Assembly: GCA_029721515.1 (NCBI GenBank)
Contig: CM056566.1
Span: forward strand, 24,529,269-24,593,268
DNA from: Synanceia verrucosa
Taxonomy: Eukaryota > Chordata > Actinopteri > Perciformes > Synanceiidae
Direction of reading: 5' to 3'
DNA: 64,000 nucleotides
In this document: positions 10,588 to 21,849 of the stretch, in pieces
How the letters are laid out: the number at the start of each line of letters is the position of its first letter
Position numbering within the stretch: the stretch's first letter is position 1
The notes under the pieces: generated by a model
The model's input: only the letters and a program-made list of their open reading frames with translations
Databases searched by the model: none
Told to the model about the DNA's origin: nothing
Made by a program: the position numbers and the translations under genes

Positions 10588-11765
10588 ACCTCCTTGAGCC
10601 GTCACCTTATGGTGGTGGGAGGGTTTGTGTGTCCCAACGACTCTGGGAGCTATGTTGTCGGGGGCTTCATGCCCCTGATAGGATCACCCAGGGCAAACAG
10701 GTCCTCGGTAAGGGACCAGACAAAAACCGCGATGATGAGAAATTTAATTGTTTCTGTCTTTCCCTTGCCCGGACTTGGGCCCCTCTCTGGAACCAGGCCT
10801 TGAGGTGGAGCTCGATGGCAAGTGCATGGTGGCCAGGCCTGCACCCATGGGGCCTGTCCAGGCACAGCCCCAAGAGGCAATGTGGGTTCCCCTTCCCATG
10901 GACTCCTGTAGGAGGGGCCAAGGGGGTCGGTGCAGTGTGAGCTGGGTGACAGCCGATGGTGGTCCAATCCCTGGCTACAGAGGCTAGCTCAATTGATGTG
11001 GAATGTCACACGTCTGGCAGGGAAGGAGCCCAAGGTGGAGCATGAGGTTTAAAAATTCAGACCAGGTGTTGGCATACTTATTGCCCCCCGGCTTGGTGCC
11101 TCTATATTGGGGTTTACACCAGTGGGCGACAGGGTAGACTCCCTCCGCCTTCGGGTAGGGGTCCTGACTCTTGTGTGTGCCTATGCATCACACATCAATT
11201 CAAAGTACCCACCCTTTTTGGAGTCCTTGGAGGGTGTGCTGGAGAGTCCTCCCTCTGGGGACTTCCTCGTTCTACTGGGGGACTTCAGTGCTCACGTAGG
11301 CAATGATAGTGAGACCCGGAGAGGCATGGTTGGGAGGAATTTCCCCCAACCGGAACCTGAGCGGTGTTGTTTATGGAGTTTTGCGCTCATCATGGATTAT
11401 TCACAACATTTGGAACCAAGACACAATTCGATGGTCGACATCACAGTCATATCACCGGACTTGCAGCTGCAAGTCTTTGACACTCAGTTGAGGAGAGGGG
11501 TGGAGCTGTGACCGGATCACCATCTGGTGGTGTGCAGGCTCTGGTGGTGGGGAAGATGCTGGTTTGACCTGGCAAAGCCAAACATATTGTGAGGATCTGC
11601 TGGGAACGTCAGACAGAATTTCCTGTCAGAAGGAATTTCAACTCCTACCTCTGGCAGAACTTCAACCATGTCCCAGGGGAGGCAGGGGACATTGAGTCCG
11701 AATGGGCGATGTTCCATGCCTCCATTGTAGAGGTGGCCACTCGGAGCTGTGGCCATAAGGTGGAG
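10588..11765 (+). mobile_element. LINE 5' fragment with endonuclease remnant
   Basis: Plus-strand LINE sequence: a GC-richer leader (10588-11090), then an endonuclease portion at 11107-11511 with LTLVCAYASHINSKY, VLLGDFSAHVGND and a Asp-His-His near the stop (GVEL*, then DHHLVV). A further piece runs to about 11765 (SEWAMFHASIVEVATRSCG). Frames are broken. It is on the opposite strand to the reverse-transcriptase fragment at 8404-9975, so the two are separate insertions. The same 5' piece lies upstream of copy D. Confidence 0.8.
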
Positions 11766-11874
11766 GCAATGCTGAGGCCTTTGAACTCATCATGACGCTG
11801 TTTACTTTAGTATCAGAGTAATTAAATGAGACACAACTATTATTACATTCTATACATCTGTAATTAAAAAATAT

Positions 11875-11973
11875 TTCAGTGGCAACGGAGCCTGTAATTA
11901 AAGGTGTGGCTGCAGCTCATGGTCATCTTTACATATTTCAGTTGTTGCAGCGTTCTCATAAACTATATAAAGA
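11875..11973 (+). promoter_or_regulatory. TATA promoter of copy B
   Basis: TATATAAAG at 11965-11973 preceded by the conserved block (CCTGTAATTAAAGGTGTGGC). Exon 1 is inferred at about 11995-12043, ending at a GTAAG donor. Confidence 0.7.
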
Positions 11974-12445
11974 GGAAGTTCTCTGTCAGCTGTCAGACAT
12001 CAGCTGCTTCTTCCTCGCTGTGTCCTCACCACCTCAGAAAAAGGTAAGATTTCACCTCTTTCATTTAATTTATTAACATTATTTCATCTATTTTCATTTG
12101 CTATCATTCAGATTTATTCCTAATAATTCATTCACAGTTCAGACAAAATGATTCATAGAGAACATTTTAAATATTATTTAAATTCTATCCATAAGGATAA
12201 ATTTTATACCACTAAACTATTGTATTTTACTCATTCCATGCTACACTGCTGTACTACATAATACTTAATAATAATAATAATGATTAATAGAAATCATTTT
12301 ATCTGTTAGTTTTATATATAAGTTATAGTTTTGAGTTTGTTGATAACTTTAACTTTTCATTTCTGTGTCCAAATACTCTGCATAATATTAGTTGTAGTTT
12401 TTTTGTCATTACTTATTTTGTATTAATATCTTTCCATGTCTTCAG

Positions 12446-15372
12446 ATGCTGTCTGGTCTTCACTTTGCTCTGTTGGTCTGTTTGGCCGGTGGGCTGCTGC
12501 CTGCAGGAGTGAACGCAGAAGTGAGTAACAAATACACAAATACTGTGTATAAGTATTTTTCAGAACCCAGTATTACCCAGTATTACTGTTGAACATGGTA
12601 CCTGGTCTGAACACATCAAGTACAAGAGCTTTATCACTTCCTTTTGTTATGGATGGATGGATGGATGGATCAATCAGTGTTGTTTACTGTACTGTTTTAT
12701 GTAAATGTTAAATGTATACCTATATCTATACCTCTATTTCTACAGAGCCTTTCTAGTCTTCCACTACATGTCATCATCCATTCACACTTCATCCATTCAC
12801 ACAGAGGCTGCCATGCTCCAGGACTATAATTAAACTGCCTGTATAAACATTAAAAGCTAAAGTCTGATTTTTAAACTTCTTCTCAGTATTATCAGTATGG
12901 ATGGCCTAAAGAAAGTTATCCAGGGCACGGACCAAAGGGATATCCTTCATATGGCTCTTCATACTACTACCCAGAGAAAGATAAAAGCTACTGCTGCCCA
13001 GGTCAGTTCAGTATCTCTGACTGATTCCAGTGCTCTCATCATATTTGTCTTGTTTTATTCATCTGGAGATGAACTTTATCTCTTTTGTGTTTCAGCTCGC
13101 TGCCCTTCTGGTTGGTTTGAGCTCGGCTATTACTGCTACTCCTACTATGACAAGCCAAAGAATTGGCACGATGCAGAGGTAAAGCTGTTGCCATAGTTAC
13201 AATAAGAAAAGCTAATACCAGGTTTGAAGTATTTCAGAAAGTGCTGATAATAAACCAAAACTAATACCATCCCACACGTAAAAGAAACAGAAAAAAAAAT
13301 TATTACAAATGTACCGAAATTCATGAATAGTATATGATTTACTGTTGAAAGTGGCCATTTTTGCATTCATTTCATACAAGATAATTAAAAGAAGTATGAG
13401 GATATTATGTATGTATCATTACTGTCAAATACTATTCTGATAAATACCCAAATCATTTCATTATTTTTAAATTTACTCAGGATCTTATATCAGGTTTCAC
13501 TGTTGAATGCTTCACATACAAGTCTCATACAAAGGAGATTTCCTTTGCATGAATCCTGTATGTAAGGCATACAACATTGAGTGATACAATTGACGGTGGG
13601 CGGGGTAAAGCAGGAAGCACAAAAGTGAACGTAAACACGGAGGCCTACTTTTTACATTATCCTTATAGTAATATGGTTTATACAGTTACAGCTTTTTGCA
13701 GAAATGTTCGAGCATCAAGACTGTTTGATGCAACATGATTTTTATAATATCATGCTCGTAATTTTGCAACTATGACGTGTAGCAAAACAGTTGAGAGGGA
13801 GAGCTCTCATGCACAGTATGTCCAACAATGCTACAGTAACAACAGGTCTACTGTACAGAAGACAGAGCAGGTGGGCTATTTGGAGATGTGAGATCAAATT
13901 ATTGACTGGAGCCTGTCAAACCCAAAAAACATTTTTGCAACTGGGTCGGATCGAGGTCGTGCTGCTTTCACACCTGAAATGAAGCACACCAGCGCTCCGC
14001 TCCGAGTCCACCTCCTCAGCTGGGTCTCGGTCTGCTTGTTTGGGTCCGAGTGATTGTATATCGGCCAAAAAGGTCTGACCCAAGTGAGGAAACAAACTTG
14101 AGTTTGTTTTAAGTGAACAAAACAAGGCAGGTGTGAATACACCCTCACTCATTTGAAACCATCATATTTTAGAAACTCTTCATGTGCTTTTTTGTGCTAA
14201 AGTCTTACTTTAAATAACAAATAGTGGCATGAAACCAAAACACGAGTACATTAGATTCGACCATGGCAGAATACACAAAGTAATATTTCCAATAAACGGA
14301 TTGTTTTGTTGGTGACTTTTACAAATGTTCCTAGTTTTTATATGAAACTGTCATATTAAAGAAGCTTCTTATTGTCTCGGTCAGTACCACTGCCTGTCCT
14401 TGGGTGCAAATCTGGCCTCCATCCACAAAGAATACGACAGTAACTACCTCAAAAACTACATGTACAAAGTGTCCGGTTCTAAGAAACCTACCTGGATTGG
14501 AGGCCATGACGCCATGACGGTGAGACTTTTACCATCATTTTCATCCTTTTATCATGTAGCTGTTTTTGGTGTGATTAACTTTTTATTGTCATTTTGTTGC
14601 AGATGATTGTTTGTTTTATTTGTATTGAAACAGCAAATAATGATGAATATTTAAGTGAAAAACTCATCTTAAAAGGCCAGAACTGGTTTGGAAGATTTGT
14701 TGTAGCTGTCAGATTGATCAATTATTCTGCAGAAAGAGCAGCACAAACCTCCCAGAAAACCCTCACATCCCTGCATTCCCAGAACATCTGCATGTAGGAA
14801 CCCATGAGTCCATCAGTGCACAGGTTACAATTCAAGGATGAGTGTGTTTCAAGTGTTTCATGAGATAGGCCTTCCTTGGAGTGAGGTGGTGGTTTTATTT
14901 GCTTTCAAATAGCAAATAATGGTGAATATTTAAGTGAAAACTCATCTTAAAAGACCAGAACTTGTTTGGAAGATTTGTTGTAGCTGTCAGATTGATCAAT
15001 TATTCTGATTTCACTTTGACTTTAAACCAATCCTTCTCTTACAGGAGGGCAAATGGATGTGGAGTGATGGAACTAAATTCAAGTATGGAGGCTGGGGTCC
15101 GTCAAAGAAACCAGACCCACTGAGAAACTGCCTGTACATGAACCATGCTGGTAAATAAAACACCTTAAATATCATGTCCATCAAATAACAACAATGATGC
15201 ATCAAAAACAGAAAAAAAGATAATAAGCTAGACATTAAAATAATATCAAAATGAAGTAATGAGTGTAATTGTCTCTACAGAGTACGGCTGGAAAGATGAG
15301 AAGTGTAACATGACCCTTCCTTACCTGTGCAGCAAGTACAGAAGATATGAAGAATATTACTATTACTATTAG
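12446..15372 (+). CDS. Secreted C-type lectin-domain protein, copy B (201 aa)
   Basis: Coding exons: 12446-12520, 12887-13001, 13096-13178, 14385-14519, 15045-15150, 15281-15372. Exon 2 encodes exactly the signal peptide (residues 1-25). Residues 26-63 are the Gly/Tyr/Pro/Lys linker with a single repeat unit (GPKGYPSYG). The lectin domain is residues 64-201: Cys66, Cys77, Cys94, WIGG at 128-131, WSDG, Cys165, Cys180, Cys188, plus Cys61-62 before it. The sugar-site position reads KKPDP rather than EPN/QPD, and WKD replaces WND, so classic calcium-dependent sugar binding is doubtful. An NMT sequon follows Cys180. The tail is EEYYYYY. Intron 4 holds an unrelated insertion and intron 5 a mosaic with part of an L1 fragment. 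Frame and splice sites are intact. Confidence 0.87.
13262..14150. other. Unclassified insertion in intron 4 of copy B
   Basis: Compared with the other copies, intron 4 is replaced here by about 0.9 kb of unrelated sequence containing GC-rich stretches (around 13960-14060) and ending GGTGTGAATACACCCTC. No coding potential is convincing. It may be a nonautonomous DNA transposon, but I could not define inverted ends. Confidence 0.4.
14603..15030 (-). repeat. Mosaic intron 5 of copy B with partial L1 fragment
   Basis: About 115 bp of intron (AAATAATGATGAATATTTAA ... GATCAATTATTCTG) occurs twice, at about 14630-14730 and 14925-15010. Between the two lies the last part of the antisense L1 fragment (14734-14903) found whole in copies C, D, E and G. 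The first half matches copy A, which has no L1; the second half matches the L1-bearing copies. Confidence 0.75.
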
Positions 15373-15518
15373 TATTCTGTTACACTTATTTGCTTTTTTT
15401 CTGTGACAGATGTTTGGATCTATAGCACTCTGGTGTTTGAAAGTAAATTTTATCCATTACTATTATTATCCAAAACATTCCTTCTTTTCTTTATCATATG
15501 ATCACCTGATCATTACAC

Positions 15519-15524
15519 AATAAA
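15519..15524 (+). promoter_or_regulatory. Polyadenylation signal of copy B
   Basis: AATAAA in the conserved CACAATAAAAGACATA block about 145 bp past the stop codon. Confidence 0.75.
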
Positions 15525-16019
15525 AGACATAGTGAAAAACTCGCTCTCTGTACCTGACTGTTGTTCTTTAAAGTGACAAATAAAATAAAGAGCTCTCTCC
15601 CAAAATCAAATCCAGAAGCAGCAGTGAGCAACTTTCAGCTTCTTCTGTCTGAACAAGTGAAACCAAACTCACTCGTTTCATCACGATAATCCACTTTTTT
15701 CATTTACTGTTCTGATACCTGAATTGGGATACCAAGAGCATTCCAATTCAAAAGAGCTGTTGTTGCTCGAACTTGGCTAATCGATCGATATGGACCAGCC
15801 TAGTTAAATATACAAAACAAAATATGAAGACTCTTCGTTGATTTTATGTACATTTTTGAAAATTGTCCATTTCTCATCCCAGAGTCCCTGTTCTTTTTTC
15901 TGTAAATGGACTCATCCATTTGCTGGAAACGTGAATGGGGACTCGGAGATGTGATATGGACAACTTTCAGAAATTCATAAAAAATAGTGAAACATTTTAC
16001 TTGGGCAATACTTGGCTAG

Positions 16020-16360
16020 AGCAGCATGGTCGTGTCGCCTCACAGTAAATAGAGGTTTGATTCCCGGCCCGGGGCCTTTCTGTGTGGTGTTTGCATGTTC
16101 TCCTCATGTCTGCGTGGGTTCTCTCCTTGTCATACCTGGCCTTCCTCCCACCATCCAAAAACATGCATGGGGATTAGGTTAATTGGCTAATTTGAATTGA
16201 CCGTAGGTGTGAATGTGAATGTGAGTGGTTGTCTGTCTCTATGTGTCCTGTGATGAACTGGAGACTTAGTAGGTCTCCAATAGGCTTCAGCCCCCCCCCC
16301 CGCTGCCCTATGAGGATAAGCGGTAGATAATGGATGTATGGATGGATGAGTCTCGGTCGA
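16020..16360 (+). repeat. Dispersed fish repeat with GGAT tail
   Basis: Starts around GCAGCATGGTCGTGTCGCCT, carries TTTGCATGTTCTCCTCATGT and CATCCAAAAACATGCATGGG, and ends in GATAAGCGGTAGATAATGGA followed by a GGATGGATG tail. This layout is a high-copy repeat type in teleost genomes. It has no coding potential. Confidence 0.6.
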
Positions 16361-18280
16361 CATAGCAGATTTGGCCGAAATATCAATATCCTCATTATAG
16401 GAGCCGCATTAAAGTTTCTTTTTTGAATGATCTAATTATATTTCTATTTCTGATAATGTGTGAGAGTGCCCTCTATAGGTGAAAACAAATACTACCTTTT
16501 ATAAGGCTGCTGCCAGCACATTACTGGGACAAGGCTGGTCAGCTCATACCGTCATTGACCGCTGGTCTGTGATTCACGGGGACATGAATGGAGAGGTGTT
16601 TTGGTCTTCCTGCAACCTGTTCCTTCGTTTGGAAACACTTGTACCAAATACTTTACATTACCTGCATCTTTATTTCTGTATTATGTTATTTTACAATAAA
16701 TGGCTGGCAACAGTAAACAGACACTCTCCCAGGAATGTTTTGGAAACACACAAAAAATAAATAGGAAAATAGGACTTAGAACTGAAACAAAAGTTAAAAA
16801 AAATGTTTTTTGCCTCTACACTCACATTTCCTCAAAACTTGGCACAGAGATACAGCATTATCATGGGAGGTAGGCACAGAAATATGAGCATTGTATAACG
16901 TTTTCCTGATTTGTTTTTTATTAATTGTTGAATATTTCACTTCTCTAATCATTTGTCAAATAGACACCTTTTAAGTACAGTTTGCATAATAATTTGAAGA
17001 ATTAAGAAGTCCTAGCAAGTTGCAGTTTGAACACCAAGTTCCTTTCAAAATGCTTAAACTTCAGACTGAAGATGAAGGAGGTCGGAAAAGTATTCATGAT
17101 TTCCATTTTTATCTCTTCTACAGCCCAAACCTCTAGGCTGGTTTTCTAAACTTAAACATCCTACTTTGACCATCTTGTTAAGTTTGATTGACAGGAGTAT
17201 GGTGGTTTTCTAGCTTGCAAATTGTTCACCTCCAAGAAGTGAGAATGGGGGATCCAGAGATTTGGAAATGGACAATATTTGAACGTTAATAACTCCATAA
17301 AGCTAAGTGTGATAATGCTGAAACTTCAATTGCAGACCCCTCTTGGCAAGCTTAATTGAATGTGAAAAGATTTAGCCAATCAGAGAACACAGAATTTTTG
17401 TCCATTATGGGACTCTTGGTGTACATGTCAAATTTGGCTAAAATATCGACATCCCATTTCCTCCAAACACTGCACATCAATAGTGTACCTTGAGAGCATT
17501 CTGATGCAAAAATCCAATCCACCACCAAGAGTTCAGAATGGGGAACCGGGATTTGAAATGGACAATGTTTGAACATTAATAACGCCATAAAGCTAAGTGT
17601 TATGATACTGAAACTTGCTGAAACTTACTGGGGATGTGAAATGGACAACTTTCAAAAAAATGTAGAAAATCAATGCAAATAGATTTGCTGCAGTTTCACT
17701 GTCTATCTATGTGCCCAAGTCCTTTTGTTTGATTTTCTACAATTTTTTGAATGTTTTCCATTCCACATACCGGGTTCCCATTATTACTACTTGTCCTGAG
17801 TTGTCCATTTCACACACCTAAATTACCATCACTTCTTGGAAATGGACTAGGCCATTTGATGGAAATGGAAATGGGAATGGGGACTCGGGAATGTGAAATG
17901 GACACCTTAAATTTGAATTTGAATTATGCTCCTAACACCACAGTGAATTCTTGATGCAAAAATGAAGCAGATCGCACAATTGTTAATTTTGACCATTCAG
18001 AGATCCAAGAGAAAAACCTTGGATTTGAAGTGGACAAAACAGACAGAGTATCATTTAAAATATGTTGGACACAAGGGCAAACAATTAAAATAACAATTTT
18101 AGTCTAACAAAAGATGATACAAATATTTAAGAACATGCTGAATAATTAAGACACCACAGCAAACAATTAAAATAGAACATATAGTTTAGTAAAACACAGC
18201 ACATAAAACAGCACTTCTAGTACAAAAACAAGAAAATCTTTCAGAATATGCAGAAAAATGAATTAACCACAACAGAAAAC
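16361..18280. other. Gene-free region with short degenerate repeats
   Basis: No gene is supported. Phrases such as AAACTTCAATTGCAGA with CTTGGCAAGCTTAA (17310-17360) and ATTTGAAATGGACAATGTTT (17555-17580) recur within the region and again at 36590-36880 past copy D. This part of the B-C spacer is therefore homologous to the D-E spacer. Confidence 0.5.
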
Positions 18281-18290
18281 AATCCTGCTT

Positions 18291-18665
18291 TTATATGTAC
18301 CTCATAAATTGGGCCTCTCTTTTTTTCCCAATAGGCTCTCTCACCTTTTGGGAAATAATCCCAATCTTGTCCTGTAGCCTGGTGACGGACTGCTGTGAAG
18401 TCTTTTCCTCGTCCTTGTCATCCTCTTCACTTGAGCCATCCTCCTTGTCCTCGTCCTCCTCCTCCTTGTCTTCTTCCACAGCCTTCCTCTTCCTTGTTGC
18501 CCCATGTGATGCTATCACAAATGATGTCACATACTTTCCTGTTCTCTGATGTCCTGGGGTTTTTGCCATAAAACTTGTGTGCCATGTTAATGTCATGGCA
18601 CATGAAATTTGAGACTTTGCATCGGTCCTCATGGGAGAAGTGCGGAGAAGAGAATTTATATACAA
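18291..18665 (-). CDS. Acidic low-complexity ORF, doubtful
   Basis: A 124-codon frame with a Glu/Asp/Lys run (EEDEDKEDGSSEEDDKDEEK) in its middle and no recognised domain. It has no visible promoter or splice context and sits next to a solo LTR. I do not recognise it. It may be part of a degraded transposon or a chance frame over a purine-rich stretch. Confidence 0.2.
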   Translation of the reverse strand: MYINSLLRTSPMRTDAKSQISCAMTLTWHTSFMAKTPGHQRTGKYVTSFVIASHGATRKRKAVEEDKEEEDEDKEDGSSEEDDKDEEKTSQQSVTRLQDKIGIISQKVREPIGKKREAQFMRYI

Positions 18666-18759
18666 ATTTGAGTTTTCACATGTGGATGTACATGCTTTGT
18701 GTTTGAACTTACAGATGAGGCCATCGCTGTGCCCATGCTGCCCTCAGATACGTAGCTAT

Positions 18760-19259
18760 TGTCATGGACTCTGCTGGAGCTTCCTTGCCCACCCTGCTGC
18801 TGCTCCTCCTGCACACACCCCTCTGCTCATCCAGTCAGCTCCTGCCGGCTTTTCCCTCCAATACTCTCTCCACGCCCAGCTACTCTCACCCTACATTGAA
18901 TGTCAGCCAATCTGTGACCAGCCTGCTCAGCCATCACCCCTGTTACTCATCCACCCATTCTCCTCTCAATACTTATACCAGTCAGTTTCTCCCTGATGTT
19001 TGCCAGATAGTTGTTTGTGCTCATGCCTGCTTCATATCTCGCCCATTTTCCTGTCTTGCCCCTCGGATTTTTGACCTGTGCCTGTTCTTCTGGTTTGTGT
19101 TTTTGCCTGCTACCTTTGTACCTCTGCCTGATCTGCTTGACTCTTGGTTTTGACCCCTGCAACGGACTGTACCCTGTTCTACTGAGAAGACTCAGTAAAG
19201 TTTTAGTCTTTGTCTTATTCCTGCCTGGTGATTCTGTGGGCCCTCTCTGATCTGTGACA
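18760..19259 (+). mobile_element. Solo LTR of a retrotransposon (500 bp)
   Basis: Begins TGTCATGG and ends CTGTGACA, the TG...CA form of an LTR, and is flanked by the 5-bp direct repeat GCTAT (18755-18759 and 19260-19264). No internal retroviral sequence is present, so the full element was probably lost by LTR-LTR recombination. A GACTCAGTAAAG near 19190 may be its polyadenylation signal on the plus strand. Confidence 0.85.
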
Positions 19260-19659
19260 GCTATTTAGGTTCTTGCAGGGCTGTTTCCCAGCTGTATAAA
19301 AGACAAACTCATTTCTGCCTCATTTCTGACAGGGAAAAAAAATATTAAAACAAGTGAAAATATGGCCAAACAAAAATGAAAGTTGCACGAGTCAAAGTAT
19401 AGCCAAATAGTTTAAAGCACTTTAAAAAGTGAAATAAACTGAATGAAAGTAAGTAAGAACATTTACAACACTTTTAAGGTGAAAAAAAATAAAACAAGTG
19501 AAACTATAACTGAAAAATGTAACTACCATTTAAACCCAAAGTTAGATGAGTCAAAGTGTAGCTGAATTGTTCAAAGGACTTCAAAAAGTGAAATACACAG
19601 AGTGAAAGTCAGTTTGGAGCATTTATTGTACTTCAAAGACTAAAGCAACAAATATAGGA

Positions 19660-21105
19660 CTGGTAAGGTGAGGCTACTTGGTGGGAAGGAGGTGGTGTCA
19701 TCCAGGCTTCTTCTGTTTGGTGAGATGGAGAAGAGGCAATGTTGCTCGGGTCATATCTGTTAGAGTAGATGAGAAGAGGATGTGTTTCCTTCTCATTTAA
19801 CACATTTTGCAAATTAGTTTTGTGCTTCGTAGTCCCTGTGCGTTCTCATCTAACAGGTATCCATGGATCCAGTTTACCTGGTGGAGTAGAGGTTGGACAG
19901 ACAAGGCTTCGTGTTTTGGTACACGTGGTGGTGATGAGGACATCCTGCTGAGACTTCTCCTGTTTGGTGTGGTGGAGAGGAGGACGTGCTGCCCAGGCTT
20001 CATCTGGTTGGCATGGTGGAGAGGAAGGTGTGCTGCTCAGAATCCATTGCAGACAGCTTTATGATGCTTTTCATCCTCTGGGACACTTTCATACAATTCT
20101 ATATCTATTCTGTTATATGTCAAGTCAAGTAAAGTCAATTTTATTTGTATAGCCCAATATCACAAATTAAGACTTTGCCTCACAGAGCTTTACAATCTTT
20201 ACAGGATATGACACCCTGTCCTTTACGAACAACCCTCACATGGACTAAGGAAAAACTCCCCAAAAAAAACCTTTTAACAGAGAAAAAGAAATGGAAGAAA
20301 CCTCAGGAAGAGCAACAGAGGAGAGATCTAACAACAGTTAATACATATAGAATTGTATGAAAATGTCCAAGGGGATGACCAAACAATAGAAGCCTCAGCT
20401 AGAGGTCCTTGTCGTCACCACAGGGAGCCTGGTCTGTCAGACCTCTACTCCACCATGTAAACTGGATCCATGGATACCTGTGAAACGAGAATGCACAGGG
20501 ACTACAAGGCACAAAACTAATCTGCAACTCTTGTCTCTTCTCCACTACTGTAACAGATATGACCTGAGCATCATTGCCTCTTCTCCATCTTGCCAAACAG
20601 AAGAAGCCTGGATGACACCACCTCCTTACCACCAAGTAGCCTCAGCTCGCAAACACCTGGGAGGTGAAAAATCACAAGGACTCCAGGGAAGAAGGCGAGT
20701 TAGTAAAATGACTTAATGGAGGCATCCAAATGAAGAAGGAGACAGGCTCATTGTTGTCAGAGGAAGTCCCCAGGTTAGGCAGCTTAGACCTATAGCAGCA
20801 TAACTAAGGAGTGTTAATGTGTTTTCGTTGTTGTTATTCTGTACACATGGCATCTATTGCACGTCTGTCCATCCTGGAAAAGGGCACCCTCCTCTGTTGC
20901 TTTTCCTGAGGTTTCTTCCATTTCTTTTTCCCTGTTAAAAGGGGTTTTTTTATGGGGGGAGTTTTTCCTTAGGTGATGTGAGGGTCATTTGTAAAGGACA
21001 GAGGGGGTCATATCCTGTACAGATCGCAAAGCCCTCGAGGCAAATCGGTAAATTGTGATACTGGGCTATACAAATAAAATTGACTTGACTTGACTTGACA
21101 CCTTC
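19660..21105. repeat. Large imperfect palindrome of dispersed repeats
   Basis: 20116-20350 (CAATTTTATTTGTATAGCCC...) is inverted at about 20860-21105 (...GGGCTATACAAATAAAATTG). Inside and outside it, 19660-20060 (GTGGGAAGGAGGTGGTGTCA...) is inverted at about 20395-20650. Related single copies are at 29012-29790 and 58424-59090. The element probably has long inverted repeats. No protein is encoded. Confidence 0.6.
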
Positions 21106-21660
21106 CACCTCTCTCTTTTCATCCTATTAGTCTGTCCTGATTGAACTTCCTTAAATAACTTCGTCCAATTGGGCCGAACAGGGCAAGTTAGGCCATATCG
21201 TTTACCATGAGGATTCTATCAATAATACAATCATTTGGCAGGAATTAACAATAATAAAACCACAACAACACATTAACATGACACTCAGTATTATTATTAA
21301 TGTTATTTATCCTACCTCTATCTATAATATGGACTACATATTCAATAAACCAAGTACCTAATGGACCACAAGCACCCCTCTGACCCTTCCATGCACCAAC
21401 CTTCCAAGATTTATGACAAAGTTGATCTTATTATTTGGGTGATTGAAAGTGCCTGAATTGTACATGTTGTATTTGAATGTGTCTAGTAACATTTAACCAG
21501 AGTGTAATAATAAACTTTGAGTGACATGTTGGCAAAAGAAAAGAGTGGCAGGTTAACAGTGAGTCTGAGAGCTCAACACACTGAAAACACTGAAGCTGAA
21601 AGTTGCTCACTGCTGCTTATGGATTTGATTTTGTCACTTTAAAGAACAACAGTCAGGAAA
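21106..21660. other. 3' spacer of copy C
   Basis: No gene. From about 21400 the sequence is shared, in reverse, with the region past copy F (44870-45010) and directly with the region past copy G (51200-51300), so it is ancestral downstream sequence of the lectin genes. Confidence 0.55.
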
Positions 21661-21686
21661 AACAGTGAGTTTTTCACAATATGTTT

Positions 21687-21692
21687 TTTATT
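21687..21692 (-). promoter_or_regulatory. Polyadenylation signal of copy C
   Basis: AATAAA on the minus strand about 160 bp past the stop codon. Confidence 0.7.
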
Positions 21693-21849
21693 GTGTAATG
21701 CTCAGGTGATCATTTGATAAAGAAAAGAAGAAAAGAAGGAATGTTTTGGATAATAATGGTAATAAAATAAAATTCACTTTCAGACACCAAAGTGGTATCG
21801 ATCCAAACATCTGTCACAGAAAAAAGCAAATAAGTGTAACAGACAATGT

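Noticed and set aside
10629..10987. Several overlapping frames of about 80-105 codons
   Set aside because: They fall in the untranslated leader of a LINE; the same DNA occurs at 28173-28454 with shifted frames.
18764..19153. A 129-codon Leu/Ser/Pro-rich frame resembling a secreted protein
   Set aside because: It lies wholly inside a solo LTR with target duplication; composition is that of pyrimidine-rich LTR sequence.
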